5,485 nt of DNA from an uncultured Actinomycetes bacterium (lineage in GTDB: Bacteria; Actinomycetota; Actinomycetes; Nanopelagicales; Nanopelagicaceae): the NCBI GenBank assembly GCA_903916775.1, contig CAIWXY010000150.1, forward strand, positions 1-5,485, read 5' to 3'. How positions within the stretch are numbered: the first letter of the stretch is position 1; each line of letters opens with the position of its first letter. The notes beneath the pieces were generated by a model. The model had not been told where the DNA came from. It did no database searches and saw only the letters and a program-made list of their open reading frames with translations. This document shows positions 1-5,485 of the stretch, in pieces. The position numbers and the translations under genes were made by a program.

Positions 1-1082
1 TAGTTAATGCGCTCACCAGTAGCTGCATCAAAGAGGTGGATCGCAGTTGGGTTAACGCCAACAGTGATTGTCTCGCCTGGCTTTGGAGGGTTCTTTGGAT
101 CCCAGCGAACGATTACCTGAGCGCCTTCGTCGGTTGCGTTAGCAAACTTCACGGAAGAGTCAGCAGGCTTTCCATAAACGAAGGCATCTGAACCGAGTTC
201 TTCGACAACTTCAACAAGAACCTTGAAGCCAGTAGATGCTGGCGCGAAACCTTCTGGGCGGATTCCTACCGTTACTGCTGAACCTGCAGAAGCTGGAACA
301 TCGAGCGCAAGATCGCCAAGATGAGCCTTTCCACCAGATACTGGAGCAACCAAGAGGTTCATCGCAGGTGAGCCAATGAAGCCAGCAACGAATGCATTGA
401 CTGGGTTGTCATAAAGATTACGCGGAGTATCAACTTGTTGGAGGAGGCCATCCTTAAGAACTGCAACGCGATCACCCATGGTCATCGCTTCGACCTGGTC
501 GTGTGTTACGTAAACAGTTGTGATTCCTAGGCGACGCTGCAGCGCTGCAATCTGTGTACGAGTTGCTACGCGCAACTTTGCATCAAGGTTAGAGAGCGGT
601 TCGTCCATCAAGAAGACCTGAGGTTCGCGAACGATCGCGCGGCCCATTGCTACGCGCTGGCGTTGACCACCAGAGAGAGCCTTTGGCTTGCGATCCAAAT
701 ATGCTTCGAGGTCGAGGAGCTTTGCTGCCTCGAGGACTCGGCGGTCGCGCTCTTCCTTAGCTACGCCAGCGATTTTGAGCGCAAAGCCCATGTTTTCAGC
801 AACTGACATGTGTGGATAGAGGGCGTAAGACTGGAAGACCATCGCAATATCGCGATCTTTAGGGGCGACATTTGTTACGTCGCGATCACCAATGCGAATT
901 GTTCCTGTATCTACTTCTTCTAGGCCAGCAAGCATGCGAAGTGATGTTGACTTGCCGCAGCCTGATGGACCTACGAGTACGAGAAATTCACCATCTTTAA
1001 CAGTGAGGTTGAGTTTGTCTACGGCAGGCTTAGATGTGCCCGGGTAGACGCGTGAAGCGTTTTCAAATACGACTGAAGCCAT
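1..1082 (-). CDS. Sugar ABC transporter ATP-binding protein, MsiK/UgpC/MalK type (stop codon cut by window edge)
   Basis: Cytoplasmic ATPase that powers carbohydrate ABC importers. The visible 360 residues carry, in order, Walker A GPSGCGKST (38-46), Q-loop Gln84 in VFQSYALYPHM, signature LSGGQ (136-140), Walker B VFLMDE (156-161), D-loop Asp167 and switch His194 in VTHDQ. From about residue 235 follows the OB/TOBE-like regulatory domain of MalK-type subunits, with its GIRPEG motif. The chain ends HLFDAATGERIN, as family members usually do. The next codon begins TA at the window edge, so the stop probably lies one base outside. The ATG at 1082-1080 is preceded by AAGGAG (1098-1093) with 10 nt spacing. 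No permease or sugar-binding gene is visible next to it, as with the stand-alone actinobacterial MsiK that serves several transporters. The family call is secure; the sugar served cannot be read from the sequence. Confidence 0.95.
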   Translation of the reverse strand, partial: MASVVFENASRVYPGTSKPAVDKLNLTVKDGEFLVLVGPSGCGKSTSLRMLAGLEEVDTGTIRIGDRDVTNVAPKDRDIAMVFQSYALYPHMSVAENMGFALKIAGVAKEERDRRVLEAAKLLDLEAYLDRKPKALSGGQRQRVAMGRAIVREPQVFLMDEPLSNLDAKLRVATRTQIAALQRRLGITTVYVTHDQVEAMTMGDRVAVLKDGLLQQVDTPRNLYDNPVNAFVAGFIGSPAMNLLVAPVSGGKAHLGDLALDVPASAGSAVTVGIRPEGFAPASTGFKVLVEVVEELGSDAFVYGKPADSSVKFANATDEGAQVIVRWDPKNPPKPGETITVGVNPTAIHLFDAATGERIN

Positions 1083-1101
1083 GAGTTATTCACTCCTTCT
1101 C

Positions 1102-1119
1102 CGGGCAGGTACGTGCCCG
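1102..1119. promoter_or_regulatory. Near-perfect 18-bp palindrome, candidate operator of the sugar ATPase gene
   Basis: The sequence CGGGCAGGTACGTGCCCG is symmetric in eight of nine base pairs (CGGGCA / TGCCCG arms with a GTAC core; only positions 1108 and 1113 break symmetry). It lies 3 bp upstream of the AAGGAG ribosome binding site of the minus-strand ATPase. Symmetry reaching into the centre favours a DNA site for a dimeric regulator. The same bases could also form a 6-bp GC-rich RNA hairpin in the leader. Which regulator, if any, binds is unknown. Confidence 0.45.
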
Positions 1120-1143
1120 ACGATCCGTTGGATGAAGGTAAAG

Positions 1144-1172
1144 CACCCATCAGCACGAGCTGATACGTGGTG
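1144..1172. repeat. Inverted repeat in the divergent intergenic region
   Basis: Perfect 6-bp arms ATCAGC (1149-1154) and GCTGAT (1159-1164) flank the 4-nt spacer ACGA. Outer arms CACC (1144-1147) and GGTG (1169-1172) extend the structure around an asymmetric internal loop. No T-tract follows on either strand, so it is not an intrinsic terminator. It lies between the two divergent genes and could be an operator or a leader hairpin of the ATPase transcript. The rest of 1083-1216 has no gene. I see no convincing -35/-10 pair for the minus-strand gene there. Confidence 0.3.
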
Positions 1173-1205
1173 AAACAATAGCCTAAATTCAAAGCCCAGA
1201 CGGGA

Positions 1206-1217
1206 TACGCTTAGAGG
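1206..1217 (+). promoter_or_regulatory. Possible -10 element for a leaderless transcript of the three-gene run
   Basis: TACGCT (1206-1211) fits the loose actinobacterial TAnnnT -10 pattern. It would place transcription initiation about 7 nt downstream, at or next to the GTG (1217) or ATG (1220) start of the CNNM/CBS gene. No properly spaced ribosome binding site precedes either start: AGAGG (1213-1217) is only 2 nt from the ATG and overlaps the GTG. This supports a leaderless mRNA. No recognisable -35 lies 16-18 bp upstream, so this is a weak sequence-only call. Confidence 0.3.
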
Positions 1218-2605
1218 TGATGGACCCGAGAATTTTCTTGAGCGCACAGCTGGGCTCCAAGCCTGCCCTCCCAAAACCGGCGCTTGGTAGCGGTGGCGAG
1301 CTGGCCTTAGACCTCTCGCTCGTGCTCCTCTTTATCCTCCTTGCTGGGCTCTTTGTAGCGGCCGAAATCGCCCTGATCTCACTCCGAGAATCACAGCTAC
1401 GACAGATGGAGCTTTCCGGCGTTCGAGCTACCCGTACGGCCCGCCTGGCAAAACTCACCAAGAACCCCAATCGCTTCTTAGCGGCGGCTCAAGTGGGAGT
1501 TACCTTCTGTGGCTTCTTCTCGGCAGCTCTAGGGTCAGAGCGCCTTGGAAGTTCTTTCATCATTCCAATCCTTGAGCGCTGGAATCTTTCCCAGGGCGTA
1601 AGCACCGCCCTCTCGCTTGTCATTCTGACAATTGCAATTGCATACATCTCACTCGTCTTCGGTGAGCTAGTGCCTAAGCGCCTTGCGCTCTACCGCACCG
1701 AGAAAATTGCGCTCGCTAGTGCGCCAACCATAGATCGAATCGCAGAAATTTTTCGCCCCGCAATCTGGCTACTCTCAAAATCTACCGACGGAATTGTCAG
1801 ACTTTTTGGACTCAAGCCCCAAGAGGTTCGATCAGAGATCAGCGAGGCAGAACTTGTTGACATGGTCACAGGCCACGCTGCGCTCTCCGATGAAGAACGT
1901 GACATCGTGGAAGAGGTCTTCAATGCTGGCGATCTCTCGCTCCACGAGATTATGGTGCCCCGCACCGAAGTAGATTTTATGGACGTCAATCTCTCGCTAT
2001 CGCAAGCGATGGCAGCTGCTGTAAAAAGTTCTCACTCTCGCTACCCGGTAACGCGGGGAAGTAGCGATGAAGTAATCGGCTTCTTCCATGTCCGCGATCT
2101 TCTCAATCTCAAAGATGACGAGCTTGACAAGAGTTTGTTGGAAATTATCCGTCCAGTTATTTTTCTGCCTGGCACCAAAGGCGTTCTTCCGGCACTCACC
2201 GAAATGCGAGCTAAGCGCTCACATATTGCAATCGTCCTGGATGAGTATGGCGGAACCGATGGCATTGTCACTCTAGAAGACATTGTTGAGTGCTTTATTG
2301 GCGAGATTCACGACGAATACGACACTTTGTCACAAGAAGTAACGGCCCAGCCTCGAACCGGTGATTTCGAAGTCGATGCGCTTATCTCGCTGGAAGATCT
2401 GAAAGATCAGACCGGGATAACGATCCCAGAGGGTCCCTATGAGACTGTAGGCGGGTTTGTGATGTTCGAACTTGGCCGACTTCCGGAGGAGCACGACATT
2501 ATTTCGATACCTGGAGCGCGAATTATGGTTCTGACGATGGAAGGAAAGCGCGCTGGTCAATTGTTGATCTCTCGCCAAGAATGGGAAGATACGTCACATG
2601 AGTAA
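1217..2605 (+). CDS. CNNM/CorC-HlyC family membrane protein with CBS pair (hemolysin-like, putative Mg2+ transport/homeostasis)
   Basis: Membrane protein of the CNNM/CorC/TlyC group, whose studied members take part in Mg2+ (or Co2+) transport and resistance; older annotations call them hemolysins. A DUF21/CNNM domain (about 30-195) has hydrophobic segments near 31-56, 87-106, 129-148 and 165-187, with the conserved stretches FVAAEIALISLR (46-57), NPNRFLAAAQVGVT (83-96) and FGELVPKRLAL (148-158). A CBS pair follows: IMVPRTEV (245-252), HSRYPV (273-278), GFFHVRDLL (288-296), then DEYGGTDGIVTLEDIVE (342-358) and GEIHDEYD (362-369). Residues from about 375 form the CorC_HlyC domain. The 462 residues are near the usual family length. 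The start is GTG at 1217 or ATG at 1220; the choice changes one residue. About 28 residues precede the first helix, somewhat more than usual. The last 8 bases overlap trpS. Family firm, ion specificity unproven. Confidence 0.92.
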   Translation: MMDPRIFLSAQLGSKPALPKPALGSGGELALDLSLVLLFILLAGLFVAAEIALISLRESQLRQMELSGVRATRTARLAKLTKNPNRFLAAAQVGVTFCGFFSAALGSERLGSSFIIPILERWNLSQGVSTALSLVILTIAIAYISLVFGELVPKRLALYRTEKIALASAPTIDRIAEIFRPAIWLLSKSTDGIVRLFGLKPQEVRSEISEAELVDMVTGHAALSDEERDIVEEVFNAGDLSLHEIMVPRTEVDFMDVNLSLSQAMAAAVKSSHSRYPVTRGSSDEVIGFFHVRDLLNLKDDELDKSLLEIIRPVIFLPGTKGVLPALTEMRAKRSHIAIVLDEYGGTDGIVTLEDIVECFIGEIHDEYDTLSQEVTAQPRTGDFEVDALISLEDLKDQTGITIPEGPYETVGGFVMFELGRLPEEHDIISIPGARIMVLTMEGKRAGQLLISRQEWEDTSHE

Positions 2606-3602
2606 ACCTCGCGTCTTATCGGGAATCCAGCCAACCAGTGGTTCATTCCACTTGGGCAATTACCTTGGCGCCGTCAAGCAATGGGTAGAACTCCAAAATA
2701 CTCATGATGCCTTTTATTGTGTAGTCGATCTCCATGCACTGACCTCTTCGCCTAATCCTGAAGAATTGCGCAAGAACACGCTCACATCCGTTGCCCAACT
2801 TCTCGCACTTGGATTAGATCCAGAAAATTGCACCCTCTTTGTTCAGTCACATGTTGTGGCGCATAACCAACTGGCGTGGGTAATGGAGTGCATGACCGGA
2901 TTCGGCGAAGCTAGCCGAATGACTCAATTTAAAGATAAGTCAGCCAAAAATGGAACCGATCGCATCGGTGTTGGAGTATTTACATACCCAATGTTGATGG
3001 CTGCTGACATTTTGCTCTATCAAGCACATCAGGTTCCGGTCGGTGAAGATCAACGTCAGCACATTGAGCTCACTCGCGATCTAGCTGGGCGATTTAACCA
3101 TCAGTTCGGCGAGACTTTTGTCGTTCCAGAGGGATTCATTCTTAAAGAGGGCGCAAAAATTTATGATCTGCAGGATCCAACTTCCAAAATGAGCAAGTCT
3201 GCAGAGTCACTATCTGGACTTATCGAAATTCTTGATACACCGCAGGCAAATACCAAGAAGATTAAAAGTGCAGTAACGGATACTGGCCGCGAAGTAATTT
3301 TTGATACTGCTGAGAAGCCAGGTATCTCAAATCTCTTGACTATTTTCTCAGCCCTGACTGGACGTACCATCGCAGACATTCAAAATGACTTCGTCGGCAA
3401 GGGATACGGCGATTTCAAGGGTGCGGTTGCCGAAGTAGTCGTAGATTACCTCACGCCAGTGCGAGAAAAAACGCTTGAACTACTCGATGATCCAACCCAT
3501 TTGCGCACAATCTTGAGCGACGGAGCTGCAAAAGCCGAAGCTGTAGCGAACGCAACCATCAAAGATGTCTACGAAAAAATCGGCCTCATCGCTCGTGGCT
3601 AG
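2598..3602 (+). CDS. trpS: Tryptophanyl-tRNA synthetase
   Basis: Class Ic cytoplasmic aminoacyl-tRNA synthetase that charges tRNA-Trp with tryptophan at the expense of ATP. The HIGH-type signature is in GIQPTSGSFHLGNYLGA (9-25, with His18 and Asn21). The KMSKS loop is exact at 197-201 within DPTSKMSKS. Other family blocks are YCVVDLHALT (40-49), the AADILLYQAHQVPVGEDQ region (135-152) and QHIELTRDLAGRFN (154-167). The length of 334 residues is typical of bacterial TrpS, and nothing is missing. The ATG is preceded by GGGAAGA (2583-2589) with 8 nt spacing. It overlaps the end of the CNNM/CBS gene by 8 nt, so translation is likely coupled. Because the start lies inside the upstream gene, there is no room for a tryptophan attenuator or T-box leader directly in front. 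The downstream BMP-family gene begins before or just after its TAG stop. Confidence 0.97.
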   Translation: MSKPRVLSGIQPTSGSFHLGNYLGAVKQWVELQNTHDAFYCVVDLHALTSSPNPEELRKNTLTSVAQLLALGLDPENCTLFVQSHVVAHNQLAWVMECMTGFGEASRMTQFKDKSAKNGTDRIGVGVFTYPMLMAADILLYQAHQVPVGEDQRQHIELTRDLAGRFNHQFGETFVVPEGFILKEGAKIYDLQDPTSKMSKSAESLSGLIEILDTPQANTKKIKSAVTDTGREVIFDTAEKPGISNLLTIFSALTGRTIADIQNDFVGKGYGDFKGAVAEVVVDYLTPVREKTLELLDDPTHLRTILSDGAAKAEAVANATIKDVYEKIGLIARG

Positions 3603-4596
3603 CAGAAGAATGGTCGTGGCTATTGCAGCCTGCCTTGCACTCCTTCCCGTTGGCGCACTCAATTGCGCATCAGCCAGCACCTCCAACAAAATTGCTATTT
3701 TGTATGACCAAGGTGGACGTGGGGACCATGCTCTCAATGATGCAGTTGCAGTTGGCGTCGATGCGATCAAAAAGAAATTTCACCTCTCAGCTCTAGATGT
3801 GCGAGAAATGGTGACAACCGGAACCGAGGCAGATAGATATTCGCGCTTACTCTTCCTTGCACATGCTAATTATTCACTTATCGTCGCAGTTGGTAGTGGG
3901 TTTTCTTCGGTCCTCTCACAAGCAGCGGTCGCTGCCCCAAGCTCTCAATTTGCGATCATCAATGATGAGAGTGTGGCTAGTCTCAACGTAAGCGACTTAG
4001 CTTTCGATGGGGCGCAAGGTGCGTATTTGGCTGGCGTATTAGCAGGGTCAGCAACCAAGAGTTTGAAAGTTGGTTTTATTGCTCCGACAAGTGACTCATC
4101 CTGGCTAACTGCATTTTCGAAAGGCGTCGCTTCTGTCAGCAAGAAAGCCCAAGCATTTGCAGCCTTTACGGATGTCTCTCCAACTGCACAGACCAAGAGT
4201 CTTTATGCGCAAGGTGTCGATGTGATTTTCTCAGAGTGGAGCTCGTCAAGTGACGTCGCAGATGAAGCAGCCTTGCTTTCAACTACTGCACATCCGCTCT
4301 ACCTCATTGGGCTTTCACCCGATCAATATTTCTTGTTGCAAAAAAGTGGCCAGAAGATTTTGCTTGGAGCGGTTACCAAGCGAGTTGATCTAGCAACTCA
4401 GGATGTTATGAGCGCAGCTCTTCAAGGCAGAACAGTGAATGATGTATTAAATGAGCGCGCCGGAATATTTGGCCACCTCTACACAGTCCCTAATGGTGGC
4501 GAATCCATGGCACTTACTCCGCTGGGTCAAAAGTACGCCCTCAATGTAGGAAACGCGCTTGCCGCTTTGAAGAGCGGCAAAGTAAAAATCGCCTAA
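3565..4596 (+). CDS. BMP-family (basic membrane protein / PnrA-like) solute-binding protein, secreted
   Basis: Extracytoplasmic periplasmic-binding-type protein related to Bmp/Med/PnrA, a family whose characterised members feed nucleosides to ABC importers. After a basic n-region (Lys4, Lys5, Arg14, Arg15) and a hydrophobic stretch (16-32) comes a possible SPase I site ASA-S (35-38). The mature part follows the family in order: KIAILYDQGGRGDHALND (42-59), SLIVAVGSGF (104-113), FAIIN (129-133), GAYLAGVLAG (152-161), KVGFIAP (168-174), YAQGVDVIF (214-222), LYLIGLSPDQ (245-254) and AVTKRVDLA (269-277). The length of 343 residues is normal. Two ligand-loop positions differ from the usual pattern (see findings), and Cys34 lacks a good lipobox, so lipidation is uncertain. 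The ATG at 3565 overlaps trpS by 38 nt with no clear ribosome binding site. GTG 3595 (8-nt overlap) is a good alternative; ATG 3610 would lose the basic n-region. No permease or ATPase partner is adjacent. Family confident, ligand unknown. Confidence 0.85.
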   Translation: MSTKKSASSLVASRRMVVAIAACLALLPVGALNCASASTSNKIAILYDQGGRGDHALNDAVAVGVDAIKKKFHLSALDVREMVTTGTEADRYSRLLFLAHANYSLIVAVGSGFSSVLSQAAVAAPSSQFAIINDESVASLNVSDLAFDGAQGAYLAGVLAGSATKSLKVGFIAPTSDSSWLTAFSKGVASVSKKAQAFAAFTDVSPTAQTKSLYAQGVDVIFSEWSSSSDVADEAALLSTTAHPLYLIGLSPDQYFLLQKSGQKILLGAVTKRVDLATQDVMSAALQGRTVNDVLNERAGIFGHLYTVPNGGESMALTPLGQKYALNVGNALAALKSGKVKIA

Positions 4597-4604
4597 AAGG
4601 GCTT

Positions 4605-4633
4605 AAAAAGGGGTCAGATATCTTCGATCTGAC
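4605..4633 (-). terminator. Rho-independent-like terminator of the carboxylase gene, overlapping its stop codon
   Basis: On the minus strand, GTCAGAT (4633-4627) and ATCTGAC (4619-4613) form a 7-bp stem with a 7-nt loop. After CCC comes TTTTT (4609-4605), and a second TTTT lies further on (4598-4595). The TGA stop codon (4616-4614) is inside the 3' arm. The stem is modest and only partly GC. On the plus strand no T-tract follows the hairpin, so it would not serve the BMP-family gene ending at 4596. The convergent gap between the two genes is just 17 bp. Confidence 0.55.
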
Positions 4634-5485
4634 AGAGGATCTGCCCGCTCGAAACGCTCTCTCCAACTCCAACGTGAAGCCCTGCAATTGTGCCGGATTT
4701 ATTGGCAACGAGGGCCTGCTCCATTTTCATGGCTTCAAGCACGACAATCAGGTCTCCTGCCTCCACGCGATCACCATTTGATTTAACAATCTTCACAACG
4801 GTGCCTTGCATTGGACTGGTGAGAGTATTTCCACCGGTTCCCGCCAAGCTATTGCTCTTAATCTTGTGTCTGCGATCTTGCTTCTCAGGGGAGTGCAGGA
4901 CTACTTCAAAGCGGTGCCCATTAACTTCGGCAACTACTTTTTGGGCCGCGCTCTTTGTCTCTGCGACACCTTGCTTATAAGAGAACGGTTCAATCTCATT
5001 AACGAATTCGTTCTCGATGTAACTGGTGTAAACAGTGAAATTCTCGGTAAAGGAGGCGTCTTCCACGATCGCACGGTGGAATGGAAGAGCCGTAGCTAGG
5101 CCACCAATTTCAAACTCTCGAAGTGCGCGACGTGCGCGAGCCAGTGCCTCTTCGCGAGTTGCACCAGTGACGATGAGTTTTGCAAGAAGTGAATCAAAGT
5201 GAGAACCTATTGTGTGTCCATGGTCGAAACCTGCATCGATACGCACACCTGGTCCAGAAGGGACTTCCCACTTGGTGATTGTGCCAAGTGATGGCAGAAA
5301 ACCGTTGCCCGGATCTTCACCGTTGATGCGAAATTCAATGGAGTGCCCACGAATGACAGGATCAACTGGGCTGATCGCTTCACCAGAAGCAATTTTGAGT
5401 TGTTCGCGAACGAGATCTAAGCCGGTGACTTCTTCGCTCACGGGATGCTCTACTTGGAGCCGAGTGTTTACCTCAAGGAACGAGA
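4614..5485 (-). CDS. Acyl-CoA (acetyl/propionyl-CoA) carboxylase alpha subunit, biotin carboxylase plus biotin carrier domains (N-terminal part outside window)
   Basis: C-terminal 289 residues of the subunit that carboxylates its own biotin using ATP and bicarbonate. The carboxyl group then goes to the beta subunit, giving malonyl-CoA or methylmalonyl-CoA. The visible part opens with FLEVNTRLQVEHPVSEEVTG, matching the biotin carboxylase active site (Glu4, Asn6, Arg8 align with E. coli AccC Glu288, Asn290, Arg292). EFRINGEDP (50-58) supplies the Arg338 equivalent at residue 52. The biotin carboxylase C-terminal domain runs to about 155. After a linker, the biotinyl domain (about 220-288) has SPMQGTV and EAMKM, with the biotinylated lysine at residue 253 (codon 4727-4725). 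Carboxylase and carrier in one chain is the actinobacterial AccA/BccA arrangement, usually near 590 residues, so roughly half is seen. The internal GTG at 5441 is the Val of EHPV, not a start. The reading frame is open to the right edge. Confidence 0.95.
   Translation of the reverse strand, partial: SFLEVNTRLQVEHPVSEEVTGLDLVREQLKIASGEAISPVDPVIRGHSIEFRINGEDPGNGFLPSLGTITKWEVPSGPGVRIDAGFDHGHTIGSHFDSLLAKLIVTGATREEALARARRALREFEIGGLATALPFHRAIVEDASFTENFTVYTSYIENEFVNEIEPFSYKQGVAETKSAAQKVVAEVNGHRFEVVLHSPEKQDRRHKIKSNSLAGTGGNTLTSPMQGTVVKIVKSNGDRVEAGDLIVVLEAMKMEQALVANKSGTIAGLHVGVGESVSSGQILCQIEDI

Noticed and set aside
1086..1274. Small minus-strand gene between the two divergent genes
   Set aside because: The frame spans the 5' end of the CNNM/CBS gene and covers the palindrome and ribosome binding site of the ATPase; its product has no recognisable features.
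2330..2600. Trp attenuator, T-box or other leader regulating trpS
   Set aside because: trpS starts inside the upstream coding frame, which is intact and conserved to its end (CorC_HlyC domain), so there is no leader region here.
3565..3602. trpS-BMP fusion or programmed frameshift
   Set aside because: The BMP frame brings its own signal peptide and trpS ends at a normal family length; an ordinary overlap explains the arrangement.
4561..4578. Inverted repeat GCCGCT / AGCGGC as a terminator for the BMP-family gene
   Set aside because: It lies inside the coding region (AALKSG near the C-terminus), no T-tract follows on the plus strand, and 6-bp arms can arise from codon choice.
4690..5099. Plus-strand open frames opposite the carboxylase gene
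   Set aside because: They lie antisense to the strongly conserved biotin carboxylase and biotinyl domains and encode no recognisable protein.
4614..5441. A complete short gene starting at GTG 5441
   Set aside because: The frame stays open upstream to the window edge and encodes the biotin carboxylase active-site block EVNTRLQVEHP, so this GTG is an internal valine.
1..5485. CRISPR arrays, insertion sequences, tRNA or rRNA genes, prophage or defence genes
   Set aside because: No regular repeats, transposase or phage motifs, terminal inverted repeats or tRNA-like cloverleaf sequences were seen; nearly all of the window is taken up by five conserved genes.

Overview
The window looks like a stretch of ordinary core genome from a compact, moderate-GC actinobacterium. 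By eye the base composition is close to half G+C. Three genes point to Actinobacteria: a shared-type (MsiK/UgpC-like) sugar-ABC ATPase standing apart from permeases, a long acyl-CoA carboxylase alpha subunit with biotin carboxylase and biotin carrier domains in one chain, and a membrane CNNM/CBS protein with an actinobacterial-style DUF21 sequence. Moderate GC, overlapping genes and very short spacers would fit freshwater lineages such as Nanopelagicales (acI). That placement is inference and the sequence alone does not prove it.

Layout: (1) 1-1082, minus strand: the sugar ABC transporter ATPase, complete except for the last base or so of its stop codon. (2) 1083-1216: a 134-bp divergent intergenic region with a near-perfect 18-bp palindrome just upstream of the ATPase ribosome binding site and a second inverted repeat near the middle. 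(3) 1217-4596, plus strand: a tightly packed run of three genes, CNNM/CBS transporter-like protein, tryptophanyl-tRNA synthetase (trpS), and a BMP-family solute-binding protein. Each start overlaps the end of the preceding gene. (4) 4597-4613: a 17-bp convergent junction. (5) 4614-5485, minus strand: the C-terminal half of the acyl-CoA carboxylase alpha subunit, running off the right edge, with a hairpin/T-tract terminator overlapping its stop codon.

The three plus-strand genes are probably co-transcribed and translationally coupled, but no shared pathway is evident: divalent-metal/membrane homeostasis, tRNA charging and solute binding. The ATPase energises sugar importers encoded elsewhere, and the carboxylase supplies malonyl-CoA or a related acyl-CoA.

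I found no mobile element, CRISPR array, RNA gene or clearly undescribed system. The points most worth a second look are the BMP-family protein, which has no transporter partners in view, lacks a canonical lipobox and is changed at likely ligand-contact positions, and the palindrome in front of the sugar ATPase.
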